This document shows positions 8,154-16,670 of a stretch of DNA of 64,000 nucleotides, piece by piece; within the stretch, counting starts at the first letter, position 1; each line of letters opens with the position of its first letter. The stretch covers positions 6,751 to 70,750 of the forward strand of contig CAJTOJ010000018.1 in the NCBI GenBank assembly GCA_910577665.1. Direction: 5' to 3'. Position numbers and translations under genes: made by a program. Below the pieces are notes generated by a model. It saw only the letters and a list, made by a program, of their open reading frames with translations, was not told where the DNA came from and did no database searches. The stretch is from an uncultured Acetatifactor sp. (GTDB taxonomy: Bacteria; Bacillota; Clostridia; Lachnospirales; Lachnospiraceae).

Positions 8154-9533
8154 ATGTTAGAGAAAGTAAAAGGGCTGTTTGGACAAGTGGATATGACGCA
8201 AGGACGGCCATGGGAGAAGATTGTGGTATTCACCGTACCTATGCTGATTGGCAACATTGCCCAGCAGCTGTATAATACTGTGGACAGCATTGTGGTGGGA
8301 AGATATGAGGGGGACAATGCATTGGCAGCGGTGGGCAGCGCAGGGCCGATTTTTAATCTGTTACTGGTACTGTTCGTGGGGATCTCCATGGGAGCGGGTA
8401 TCATGGTGTCCCAATATTATGGTTCCAGGGACCGGGAGAACCTGTCCAGGACCATTGGAAGCACCATTACGCTGACAGCGATTGCTTCCGTGCTGCTGAT
8501 GATCGTGGGGACGGTGGCCATACGTCCAGCCCTGGAACTGCTGGATACACCGGAGAGCATTATCGGCTGGTGTACTTCGTATCTGATGATCCTGTTGTGG
8601 GGAATCGCCGGGCTGGCCTATTATAATATCCTCTGTGGTATCCTGCGGGGACTGGGGGATTCCCTGTCTGCTTTGGTGTATCTGCTGGTGGCTACGGTTA
8701 TCAACATTGTACTGGATGTGTGGTTCGTGGCAGGACTCCACATGGGAGTGGCAGGGGTGGCCCTGGCCACAGTGATCGCCCAGTTTGTATCTGCAGTGTT
8801 GTGTGTGCTGAAGCTGCGGAGGATGACTGACTTTTTCGATCTGAAAACCAAGTACCTGAAGCCAGATGGGGAGAACATGAAGACCGTAATCCGGCTGGGG
8901 CTGCCCTCAGGACTGACCCAGGCCATATTTTCCATGGCCATGGTGGTGGTCCAGTCCCTGACCAACAGTTTCGGGGAAATGATCATTGCTGCCAACGTGA
9001 TCATCATGAGGGTGGATGGTTTTGCCATGATGCCCAATTTCTCCTTTGGCACGGCTATGACCACCTACGCCGGCCAGAATGTGGGGGCCAGGCAGCTCGA
9101 CCGGGTGAAGCAGGGGGCCAGGCAGGGGACGCTGATTGCGGTGGGAACCTCTGCTGTGATCACGGGACTGATCCTGCTCTTTGGTCCCTATCTGATGAGT
9201 ATCTTCACCAATACCAGGGAACTTGCGCTGCTCAGCGCAGACATGATGAAGATCTTGGCTGTTGGCTATATTGCCATGGCTGTGACCCAGAGTCTGTCCG
9301 GGGTCATGCGTGGAGCTGGTGACACAGTGACGCCCATGTGGATCTCCCTGCTTACCACAGTGGGTATCCGGGTTCCCCTGGTCTATGGACTGGTGTATCT
9401 GACCAGGACACCCCAACTGCCCCAGGGACGCTATGAGAGCCTGTGGATCTCTCTGCTGTGCGCCTGGGTGCTGGGTGCAGTGGCCACGGCAATCTTCTAT
9501 AAGCTGGGAAGGTGGAAGAAAAAGGCGCTCTGA
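8154..9533 (+). CDS. MATE-family multidrug/cation efflux transporter
   Basis: 459 residues with about 12 hydrophobic segments in two homologous halves. The MATE-type opening WEKIVVFTVPMLIGNIAQQL is followed by YNTVDSIVVGRY, and the second half has NVGARQLDRV and GVMRGAGDT. Such proteins export organic cations or antibiotics using sodium or proton gradients. The start at 8154 follows GGAGTGAAGAG; an upstream in-frame start (8106) would add a short soluble extension with a poorer site. The leader contains the MITE. The specific substrate is unknown. Confidence 0.9.
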   Translation: MLEKVKGLFGQVDMTQGRPWEKIVVFTVPMLIGNIAQQLYNTVDSIVVGRYEGDNALAAVGSAGPIFNLLLVLFVGISMGAGIMVSQYYGSRDRENLSRTIGSTITLTAIASVLLMIVGTVAIRPALELLDTPESIIGWCTSYLMILLWGIAGLAYYNILCGILRGLGDSLSALVYLLVATVINIVLDVWFVAGLHMGVAGVALATVIAQFVSAVLCVLKLRRMTDFFDLKTKYLKPDGENMKTVIRLGLPSGLTQAIFSMAMVVVQSLTNSFGEMIIAANVIIMRVDGFAMMPNFSFGTAMTTYAGQNVGARQLDRVKQGARQGTLIAVGTSAVITGLILLFGPYLMSIFTNTRELALLSADMMKILAVGYIAMAVTQSLSGVMRGAGDTVTPMWISLLTTVGIRVPLVYGLVYLTRTPQLPQGRYESLWISLLCAWVLGAVATAIFYKLGRWKKKAL

Positions 9534-9653
9534 CAGGGAGGTGGCAAAAAGAATGCAGTATAGACGGCCTGGCTGTCTGGCCGGGAGACTATAAACAGGA
9601 GACTGAAAAAGGAAGGAGGAAGCCGCAGGCGGAAAGCCCGGCTGACACAGACA

Positions 9654-10511
9654 ATGGGAAAGAGTAAGACCTACGTGTATGATTATGAAGATTCTGAAAA
9701 GGGGAAGGACGCAGGGACAATGTTGGAGGAGATTCTGGAGGATCCGGATTTTCCGGGGCTGGAGGAAGTGATCATCGGCAGTTGGGGCGACCCGGCACAA
9801 GAAGACTGCCAGGCCCTGTTAGACGGGATTGTAGAGCATGCAGACAGATTTGCACATATTACGAGTCTGTTTGTGGGAGATATGGATTTTGAGGAGTGTG
9901 AGGTATCCTGGATCATACAGGGCAATTACAGCCGTCTCTGGCAGGCCATGCCACAGTTAAAGAGCCTGACCATAAAGGGAAGTACGGATCTGGATCTGGG
10001 AGAGATTGCCCATGAGAACCTGGAAAACCTGACCATTATCTGCGGTGGCCTGGGGAGCGATGTGATGGCCCAGATCAAGGAGGCAAAGCTGCCCCGCTTG
10101 AAAAAGCTTCTGCTCTATATCGGGGTAGATAATTATGGTTTTGATGGAAATGCAGATACCATCCGGGAGATGCTGGAAGGAAGTGACTTCCCCAATCTGA
10201 CCTATCTGGGGATTGTGGACAGCGAGATCCAGGACGAGCTGACAGAAGTGGCGCTGCAGAGCAAATACATCCGTCAGATTACCACCCTGGATCTGTCCTG
10301 TGGCACCCTGACAGATAAAGGCGGACAGCTCCTGCTGGAGCAGGTGCCCGGACTGCCCAACCTGGAGAAGCTGGATGTACACTACCATTACCTGTCCGAT
10401 GAACTGATGGGCAAGCTGGAACAACTGTCCCTTGAGGTGGATGTGTCTGAGCAGGAAGAAGCAGATGATTGGAACGGGAAATTATGGTACAATGCGATGC
10501 TGACAGAGTGA
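9654..10511 (+). CDS. STM4015-family leucine-rich-repeat-like protein
   Basis: 285 acidic residues with repeated leucine-rich segments (for example LKSLTIKGSTDLDL, LENLTIICGGLG, LTYLGIVDSEI, ITTLDLSCGTL) from about residue 65 to 265. I assign it to the STM4015 family because the next four genes match STM4014, 4013, 4012 and 4011 in exact order. Function is not known. A repeat scaffold could act as carrier or recognition subunit for the enzymes behind it (inference). No strong ribosome binding site is visible. Its stop overlaps the possible GTG start of the next gene. Confidence 0.75.
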   Translation: MGKSKTYVYDYEDSEKGKDAGTMLEEILEDPDFPGLEEVIIGSWGDPAQEDCQALLDGIVEHADRFAHITSLFVGDMDFEECEVSWIIQGNYSRLWQAMPQLKSLTIKGSTDLDLGEIAHENLENLTIICGGLGSDVMAQIKEAKLPRLKKLLLYIGVDNYGFDGNADTIREMLEGSDFPNLTYLGIVDSEIQDELTEVALQSKYIRQITTLDLSCGTLTDKGGQLLLEQVPGLPNLEKLDVHYHYLSDELMGKLEQLSLEVDVSEQEEADDWNGKLWYNAMLTE

Positions 10512-11530
10512 AAAAGGTCCTTCTGATCGGTACAGAAGGAGGAAAGCAGAGACATTATTTCGAGAAGGCAGCCGCCCTGGCTGGGATCCCGGTGGATTTC
10601 CTGGACTGGAAGCATATGACAAAGCTGGAAGACTTTTACCTGCGGAAGGAAGATCTGGGGCAATATGTGGTCAAGATAGATGCGCCAGTATGGGGTAGCT
10701 GCTGTCTGGAAGAACTGGATCTGCTCACGGAGGAATATGACAGAAGGCTGCACCAGTTGTCCCATCTGCCAGTGGGTGGCTTCTGGAACCATCCTCATGA
10801 TATTGCGGAAGTGCTGGACAAGAGAAAATGCAAGAACAGGCTGCTTCTGGAACAGGTTCCCACAACGAAGCTGTATCAGGAGGCTTTCTCAGAGAAGGAG
10901 GCTTTGTTTGCCTTCCTTTTTGAGAACCGGATCAGCCAGGTATTTGTGAAACCGGTCAAGGGGTCCGGAGCCGCAGGGGTGGTGGCCCTCAGGTACGCCA
11001 GAGACACTGGGAGACTGGTGCTTTACACCTGTGCAGCCCTGGAAGGGGGGCATATCTACAATACCAGGAAAATGTACAGACTGGAGGGCGGGGATGCCCG
11101 GTGTTTTCTGGACAGCCTCCTGAAACTGGACTGTGTGGTGGAGAGGTGGCATGGAAAAGCAACATACCAGGGATATTGTTATGACCTGCGGGTGGTGGTC
11201 CAGGATGGGCAGGTGGACTATATCCTGCCACGGCTGTCCAGGGGACCGATTACGAACCTGCATCTCAACAACCACTCCATGGCTTTCCAGGACCTGCAAT
11301 TGGACAGAAGGACTGTAGAGCACATCCAGGAAGTCTGTCTGCGGGCGGCAGGCTGTTATCCCGGGCTTCGCAGCATTGGCATGGATGTGCTGCTGGAGAA
11401 AGAAACCCTGGTACCCCGTATCATTGAGATGAATGCCCAGGGAGACCTGCTGCACCGGGATGCCTATGGAGAGAACAGGATCTATGGGAGACAGGTTGCA
11501 ATTTTAAAAGAGATATTGTCAAGGCCGTGA
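10484..11530 (+). CDS. STM4014-family ATP-grasp-like protein
   Basis: 348 residues with ATP-grasp features: the nucleotide-binding lysine and glycine loop in VFVKPVKGSGAAGVV (about residues 150-164), and a C-terminal metal/ATP segment IEMNAQGDLLHRDAYG resembling the E-x-N motif. ATP-grasp enzymes activate a carboxylate as an acyl phosphate and join it to an amine or thiol. The N-terminus KKVLLIGTEGGKQRHYF looks like a nucleotide- or substrate-binding Rossmann-like part. The start is uncertain: ATG 10484 is used here, but GTG 10508 overlaps the previous stop as GTGA. It is the second gene of the STM401x-like cluster. Confidence 0.75.
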   Translation: MVQCDADRVKKVLLIGTEGGKQRHYFEKAAALAGIPVDFLDWKHMTKLEDFYLRKEDLGQYVVKIDAPVWGSCCLEELDLLTEEYDRRLHQLSHLPVGGFWNHPHDIAEVLDKRKCKNRLLLEQVPTTKLYQEAFSEKEALFAFLFENRISQVFVKPVKGSGAAGVVALRYARDTGRLVLYTCAALEGGHIYNTRKMYRLEGGDARCFLDSLLKLDCVVERWHGKATYQGYCYDLRVVVQDGQVDYILPRLSRGPITNLHLNNHSMAFQDLQLDRRTVEHIQEVCLRAAGCYPGLRSIGMDVLLEKETLVPRIIEMNAQGDLLHRDAYGENRIYGRQVAILKEILSRP

Positions 11531-11597
11531 AACCAATCGTTTCCTATTATATCCAGGCATTGGAATGCATGGGAGTTTAGAAAGGAAGTTGAAGGAT

Positions 11598-12572
11598 ATG
11601 AGTGAAGTTCCCTTTGCAGCATTTAAGGCCAGCATGGAAGATAAAGTATGTTCCGTTGACATGGGGAAGGTGGTGGGGAAATGTGACATCCTATTTGTAT
11701 GCCTGGATACCCTTCGGTATGACGCCGCAGTCCAGGAGGAAGCAGCGGGTGGTACTCCTGTCCTGAACCGGTATGGAGCCTGGGAGAAACGCCAGGCGCC
11801 CGGCAACTTTACCTATCCCTCCCACCACGCTATATTTGCTGGTTTTCTCCCTTCCAGGGATGATGCCAGAAGCATAGCAGAAAAGGAGATGCTTTTTATG
11901 CCCAGGAGCATGGGTATGGGAAGGAAGCTTCCGAAGGGTTCCTATGGATTCGATGCCCCGAACCTGGTCCAGGGCCTGCACCAGGATGGCTATGATACCT
12001 GGTGTGTAGGAGGAGTGGCTTTCTTTGACAAGCGATCCCAGATGGGGCAGGTGTTTCCTTCCTTTTTTGAGAAAAGTGATTGGAATCCTTCTTTTTCCTG
12101 TCCGGTGAAGGACAGCACCAGGAACCAGGTAGACTTTATCTTGAGGCGTCTGGAACAGAATACAGATCCCAGGAAGATCTTCCTGTACGTGAATGTATGT
12201 GCCATTCACTATCCCAATTACTTTTACCTGGAAGAAGGTGCGGGAAAGGCAGATGCGAAACAGGAATCCGCAACACAAGAGCCTGGAAGGGAAGAACCCA
12301 AAACACAGAAATCCGGAGGGAAAGAACCCCATGGGGCGGCAGCTGCCCGGACAGAAGACAAAAAGGACAGCCTTAAGACCCACCGGGCGGCGCTGCGGTA
12401 TGTGGATGGACAGCTTGGAAGACTGTTCGATGGCTGGAAGGAGAAGCGGGGGGAAACCTTTGTGGTTTGCTTTTCCGACCATGGCACCTGTTATGGGGAG
12501 GATGGGTATGTGTTCCACGGGGTGAACCATCCGGTGGTGAATACAGTACCCTACAAGCATTTTTTCCTTTGA
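11598..12572 (+). CDS. STM4013-family hydrolase of the alkaline phosphatase superfamily
   Basis: 324 residues (11565 is an alternative start, 11 residues longer). The alkaline-phosphatase/sulfatase fold is indicated by the metal-binding LDTLRYD (Asp near 37), a candidate nucleophile region FTYPSHH (about 71-77), and the C-terminal FSDHGTCYGEDG and VFHGVNHP metal motifs. It lacks the C/S-x-P-x-R sulfatase maturation motif, so a phosphatase, phosphodiesterase or phosphotransfer role is more likely. About residues 215-265 form a Lys/Glu/Thr-rich insertion that looks disordered. There is no signal peptide, so it should act in the cytoplasm, as do its neighbours. Confidence 0.8.
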   Translation: MSEVPFAAFKASMEDKVCSVDMGKVVGKCDILFVCLDTLRYDAAVQEEAAGGTPVLNRYGAWEKRQAPGNFTYPSHHAIFAGFLPSRDDARSIAEKEMLFMPRSMGMGRKLPKGSYGFDAPNLVQGLHQDGYDTWCVGGVAFFDKRSQMGQVFPSFFEKSDWNPSFSCPVKDSTRNQVDFILRRLEQNTDPRKIFLYVNVCAIHYPNYFYLEEGAGKADAKQESATQEPGREEPKTQKSGGKEPHGAAAARTEDKKDSLKTHRAALRYVDGQLGRLFDGWKEKRGETFVVCFSDHGTCYGEDGYVFHGVNHPVVNTVPYKHFFL

Positions 12573-12627
12573 ACGGGAGGAAATATTCCAAGGAGAGGAA
12601 AAGGTAGTATCAGGAAAGAGGATTTGC

Positions 12628-14010
12628 ATGAACAGATATGTCCAGTATATGTACAGCTATCCCCATAAGACGGCGTACAGATCTTTGAATAATGTGAATC
12701 TGGGTGATTACATGGGGAATCTGGAAGGTGAAGGACATAGTTTGTACCTTCATCTTCCTTTTTGTGAGAGCAAATGTGGGTACTGCAACCTGTTTTCCGT
12801 GGCGGGCTGTAGTGGCGCCTATATGGAAACCTATCTGAAGGGTGTGGAGCGCCAAGCCGCACAATATGGGGGGATCCTGCCTAAAAACACGGTTTTCGGG
12901 GATTTTACCATAGGAGGTGGCACACCACTGCTGCTTTCGGAGAGGCAGCTTACCCAGGTTTTCCAGATAGTGGAGACGCATCTGCCTATGGGGAAGACGT
13001 GCAGGGTGGTCATAGAGACGGCGCCCCGGCAGACCTGCCGGGACAAGGTGAAGCTGTTAAGGGAGCTTGGTGTCACCAGGGTCAGTCTGGGGATCCAGAG
13101 TTTTGCCGATGAGGAGCTTGCCTGGCTGTCACGACAGCATGATGCGATCCAGGCCCGGAAGGCAGCAGCACTTCTGATGGAGGAAGGCTTTGCCTGTGTC
13201 AATTTTGACTTCATTTACGGGCTGACGGGGCAGACTGCCAAGAGCCTGGTGGATTCCCTGCGGACTGGTGTTTCCTATGGGCCGGAAGAGATCTTTCTCT
13301 ATCCTCTGTATATCAAACATGGAGTTAGGATGGAGCGGGAAGGGAAAGGAAATGTACTGGATCCCGAGCATACATATACTTTGTATCAGGCAGGAGCGGC
13401 TTTTTTGAAGGAGCAAGGATATGTCCAGGTCTCTATGAGACGGTTTCTGAAAAAAGGAACCGGGAGCTGGCAGCCAGAATCCGGTTTGTGCGAATGTGGC
13501 CTTACAGGTGCATTGTCCCTGGGTTGTGGGGGGAGAAGCTATCTGGGACGGCTCCATGCCTGTACACCTTATCAGATTACCAGAAGAGAGGCACTGGAAG
13601 AGATCGCAGGATTTGGACAACAGGAGGATTTCCTGGCAGTTCGCCATGGCATTTTGCTGTCAGAGGAGGAGAGGCGCAGAAGGTATGTGATCAAACATGT
13701 ACTGATCCGCCCGGGTATCTCCAGGGACGCTTACAGAAGGGCCTTTGGCAGGGAGCTTATGGTGGATTTCCCGATACTGGGGGAGTGGCTGGAACGAGGA
13801 TGGCTCAGGAAAGAGAACCGGTCAGGAGAAGGGAAAGCAGTTGTGGGAGAAGCCGGGGATCTGCTTTATCTTACAGAGGAGGGACTGGCATTATCCGATT
13901 ACATTGGCCCCATGCTGATCTCAGAGGATATCCGGGAGAAAATGAAGGAATGGGAGAGGGTGCATGGACAAGAGAACCATACTTTACAGAGGGGATCTGA
14001 AAAGCTGTAA
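12628..14010 (+). CDS. STM4012-family radical SAM protein (HemN-like)
   Basis: 460 residues. The radical SAM cluster motif is C46-x3-C50-x2-C53 in FCESKCGYCNLF, followed by the GGGTPLLL SAM-binding segment and the HemN-like C-terminal region. It is related to coproporphyrinogen III dehydrogenase-like proteins. Its cluster of uncharacterised STM401x genes and the absence of haem genes argue against haem synthesis. The reading frame overlaps the next gene by 47 bases, showing tight coupling of the two radical SAM genes. Confidence 0.85.
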   Translation: MNRYVQYMYSYPHKTAYRSLNNVNLGDYMGNLEGEGHSLYLHLPFCESKCGYCNLFSVAGCSGAYMETYLKGVERQAAQYGGILPKNTVFGDFTIGGGTPLLLSERQLTQVFQIVETHLPMGKTCRVVIETAPRQTCRDKVKLLRELGVTRVSLGIQSFADEELAWLSRQHDAIQARKAAALLMEEGFACVNFDFIYGLTGQTAKSLVDSLRTGVSYGPEEIFLYPLYIKHGVRMEREGKGNVLDPEHTYTLYQAGAAFLKEQGYVQVSMRRFLKKGTGSWQPESGLCECGLTGALSLGCGGRSYLGRLHACTPYQITRREALEEIAGFGQQEDFLAVRHGILLSEEERRRRYVIKHVLIRPGISRDAYRRAFGRELMVDFPILGEWLERGWLRKENRSGEGKAVVGEAGDLLYLTEEGLALSDYIGPMLISEDIREKMKEWERVHGQENHTLQRGSEKL

Positions 14011-15670
14011 TTACCACTGCTCCTACTGTCCTTTTTCCAAGCACAGGTCATCGGCAGCCGAGCTGGACAGGGACCGGGAGCATTTTGCCAGGTTCTGTCA
14101 TAGTGTGGAGGAGAGGGCCAGGGAGCTTTCCCTTGGCGCTGTGCTGGTGGTTCCTTACGGGGAGGCTTCCATCCATAGCTGGTATTGGGAAGGGCTTGGG
14201 CGTCTGGCGGCGGTTCCCGGCATTGACAGGGTGGGGATGCAGACAAATCTGAGCTTTCCCGTGGAAGAATGCCTGGAGCGATTTTGGCAGCATTTATGTC
14301 TGGGGAAGAAGACCTGGGGAGGATGTACCCTGGAGGAGAAGATACAGGAAGGAAGAACCTGCAGGGAGAAACTTTGCCTGTGGGCCACCTTTCATCCGGA
14401 GATGACAGATGTGGATGCTTTTGTGGCAAAATGCCACCAGCTGGCCGGGAACGGCGTCAGACTCTGTGCCGGGGCAGTGGGAGTGCCTGCAAATATCCCG
14501 TTGCTGCAAAGGTTGCGGTGGAAGCTCTCCCCGGACATATACCTTTGGATCAATAAAATGGATGGACTTGGACGGAATTACAGGTCAGAGGAAATCCATG
14601 CCCTTTCCCGGATTGATCTTTTTTTTGAGAGAGAACTGGCGCAGACGGCCGCCAGAGTGGAACTGTGCGCAGACAGGTGCTTTGTGGAGGCAGATGGCAG
14701 GATGCACAGCTGCAATATCAGCAGGGTGAAGGCTGGGAACTGGTACGAGAGTGACAGGGAGGCCATCTTCCGGCCGCTGTGCGGACAAAAGCGGTGTAGC
14801 TGCTATCTGGCTTATGGCGGAAGGGCTGATTTTGCAGGAAGGCAGTTTTTCGGGGAGTATCCCATGTTCCGGATTCCCAGGAGGTTCCGGGCTGTCTTTT
14901 TCGACCTGGACGGAACCCTGCTGGAGAAAGGAGACAGAAGGGGGATGGGGAATGGCGGAATGCAGGACACATGGGGTCTGCCGGAGGAGATCTCCCGGTA
15001 CCTGGCAGCGCTGGGGCAGACCTGCCAGCTTTTCCTGGCCACTTCCCTGCCGGAAGAGGAGGCCAGGAAACGGATCCGGGAGGATATGGAGCTGTTCCGG
15101 GGTGGTGTCTTTGCATCCGGGGCTCATGTGTGGGTGAGAGCCGCAGAAAGCCAGGAGGGACAGGCAGCAGGCAGGGGCGGCGCATATGTGGGGGAAGCCA
15201 TATACCCGGTGGATGCAAGCTGCTTACCGGAGCTTGGAGAATTTGCAGAAAAGATACGGGCAAGGGTAAAAGCATACAGGAAAAACCAGACAGTGTATAA
15301 GATTACATTGGCAAAGCGACACAACAGCATATGGAAAGAACAGGAATGCAGCCAGATAGAGGAACTTCTGAAGCAGACAGGCAGCCGCATATTCGTGGAG
15401 GAGAACTGCCTGGAAATTGTGGGAAGAGACAGGAATAAGGGAACAGGACTGAAGGAGATCTGCGAATGGCTGGATCTTTCCCCGGGAGAAGTCCTGGCTG
15501 TGGGCAATGACAGGGAAGATGAATCCATGGGAAGGGTGCAGGGGGTATGTTTCCTAAAGATGAGCGTGCCTGGGAAATGCAGAGACGCAGACAGCGGATA
15601 TGCTTCCGTGGCCGGTGGGCACCTTCCTGCGGAGGCGGCAAAAGTACAAGGCAGGGGGCCTTTTGCGTGA
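13964..15670 (+). CDS. STM4011-family radical SAM protein fused to a C-terminal HAD phosphatase
   Basis: 568 residues in two parts. Residues 1 to about 300 form a radical SAM protein with C15-x3-C19-x2-C22 in SCNYHCSYCPF. Later cysteines (CADRCF, HSC, CGQKRCSC) could bind an auxiliary SPASM-like iron-sulfur cluster. From about residue 306 a Cof-type HAD domain begins with FFDLDGTLLEKG (two Asp of motif I), continues with TSLPEEEA, a Lys-containing YKITLAKR segment, and KGTGLKEI plus VGNDREDESM (motif IV). STM4011 proteins as I know them are about half this length, so the fusion is notable. The last residues and stop codon come from a dispersed repeat. Confidence 0.8.
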   Translation: MDKRTILYRGDLKSCNYHCSYCPFSKHRSSAAELDRDREHFARFCHSVEERARELSLGAVLVVPYGEASIHSWYWEGLGRLAAVPGIDRVGMQTNLSFPVEECLERFWQHLCLGKKTWGGCTLEEKIQEGRTCREKLCLWATFHPEMTDVDAFVAKCHQLAGNGVRLCAGAVGVPANIPLLQRLRWKLSPDIYLWINKMDGLGRNYRSEEIHALSRIDLFFERELAQTAARVELCADRCFVEADGRMHSCNISRVKAGNWYESDREAIFRPLCGQKRCSCYLAYGGRADFAGRQFFGEYPMFRIPRRFRAVFFDLDGTLLEKGDRRGMGNGGMQDTWGLPEEISRYLAALGQTCQLFLATSLPEEEARKRIREDMELFRGGVFASGAHVWVRAAESQEGQAAGRGGAYVGEAIYPVDASCLPELGEFAEKIRARVKAYRKNQTVYKITLAKRHNSIWKEQECSQIEELLKQTGSRIFVEENCLEIVGRDRNKGTGLKEICEWLDLSPGEVLAVGNDREDESMGRVQGVCFLKMSVPGKCRDADSGYASVAGGHLPAEAAKVQGRGPFA

Positions 15671-15722
15671 CAAACCCGAGACTGCATGTGCATCACGTTG
15701 CTGTTACGGCTACGCCGTGAAC
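15660..15722 (+). repeat. Partial copy of dispersed palindromic repeat, supplying an upstream stop codon
   Basis: CTTTTGCGTGACAAACCCGA and the following GTTGCTGTTACGGCTACGCC match other copies. The TGA at 15668-15670, inside the repeat core GCGTGACAAACCC, ends the radical SAM/HAD gene. Confidence 0.75.
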
Positions 15723-15789
15723 CAATGTCATGATGCTGGGGTCAAAAGCCCCCAATTGTTCCTTGAAAACTTACATTTTACAATATATA

Positions 15790-16336
15790 CAAGCAAGAAT
15801 ACCGTTTATCGCTTCCTCAATAATGCGAAGATTAACTGGTCTCGGTTCACAGCCTTGTTTTCCGTATCGCCAGGTTCCCAATCGGCGATGATTCCGACGA
15901 ATGCATCGTGACGAATCTCCCAAGGGAAGAATTTCCTCCCGAAAGGCTCAGGGTCCTCTACTACAGGAGATGGTCCATTGAATCCTCGTTCCGCAAACTG
16001 AAATATACGATCGGCCTGAGCAACTACCATTCTTACAAGCCGGAGTATGTCAAACAGGAAATATGGGCAAACCTTATTGCGTATAACATAACGGAAATGC
16101 TGGTCAACTGTGCCGTCATCGAAAAGAAGGAAACAAAACATGAGTACAAAGTAAATTTCACTATGGCTGCACATATTTGCAGGGTCTTTCCCCGTCCGTC
16201 CACGGAGAAAGGCCAGTGCAACGTGATGCTTTTGCTGCAGAAAGAACTGATCCCCATACGGAATGAACGCCAATATCCAAGACTGCAGACAGCCCATTTC
16301 CGTAAGCCACGGTACTTTATCTATAGGGCAGCCTAA
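15790..16336 (+). pseudogene. Remnant of an IS4-type DDE transposase
   Basis: An N-terminal piece (TVYRFLNNAKINWSRFTALFS, about 15795-15860) is followed in another frame by a C-terminal piece at 15908-16336 carrying YYRRWSIESSFRKLK, the YREK-like region of IS4-family transposases. The central part with the first two catalytic Asp residues is missing, so this is a dead element. It follows a repeat copy directly. Confidence 0.75.
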
Positions 16337-16554
16337 GCATCTATATCATTATACCATTTTTTTAGGCAGATGGGAAATCTGTCTATTTGGCATGCAACAA
16401 ATGTGTCTGTGACCGGCAACATTAGTTTATGGGGAAGCCGGGCATCCTTTTTTGCCATCTTTCCCGCAGTAAGCCTTATGCTGCTGGTGCTAACTTAATG
16501 ACATTGAGGGCTGAACAGTAACTTACAATTTTTCATATACTGCATGAAATAACA
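16337..16554. other. Intergenic stretch, possible right end of the dead IS
   Basis: No coding capacity is seen. The stretch lies between the transposase remnant and the kinase promoter and may include the old IS end, but no matching left inverted repeat was identified. Confidence 0.3.
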
Positions 16555-16583
16555 TTGAAATAACGAAATAATTGTATTAAAAT
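16555..16583 (+). promoter_or_regulatory. Promoter for the hexosamine-kinase-like gene
   Basis: TTGAAA at 16555-16560, 17 bases and TAAAAT at 16578-16583, in an AT-rich stretch 88 bases before the ATG. Confidence 0.6.
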
Positions 16584-16670
16584 AAATGTCAATGTGCAGT
16601 AGCATGCAGGGACGGGGACCTGGTGAGACTAAAACAAAATGTCCGTTAAAGCGGGCGGGAAGGAACGACA

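Noticed and set aside
12628..14010. Haem biosynthesis gene (HemN/HemW)
   Set aside because: The sequence is HemN-like, but no haem genes are present and the neighbours match the STM401x set.
15790..16336. Intact IS element
   Set aside because: The catalytic centre of the transposase is missing and two frames are needed.
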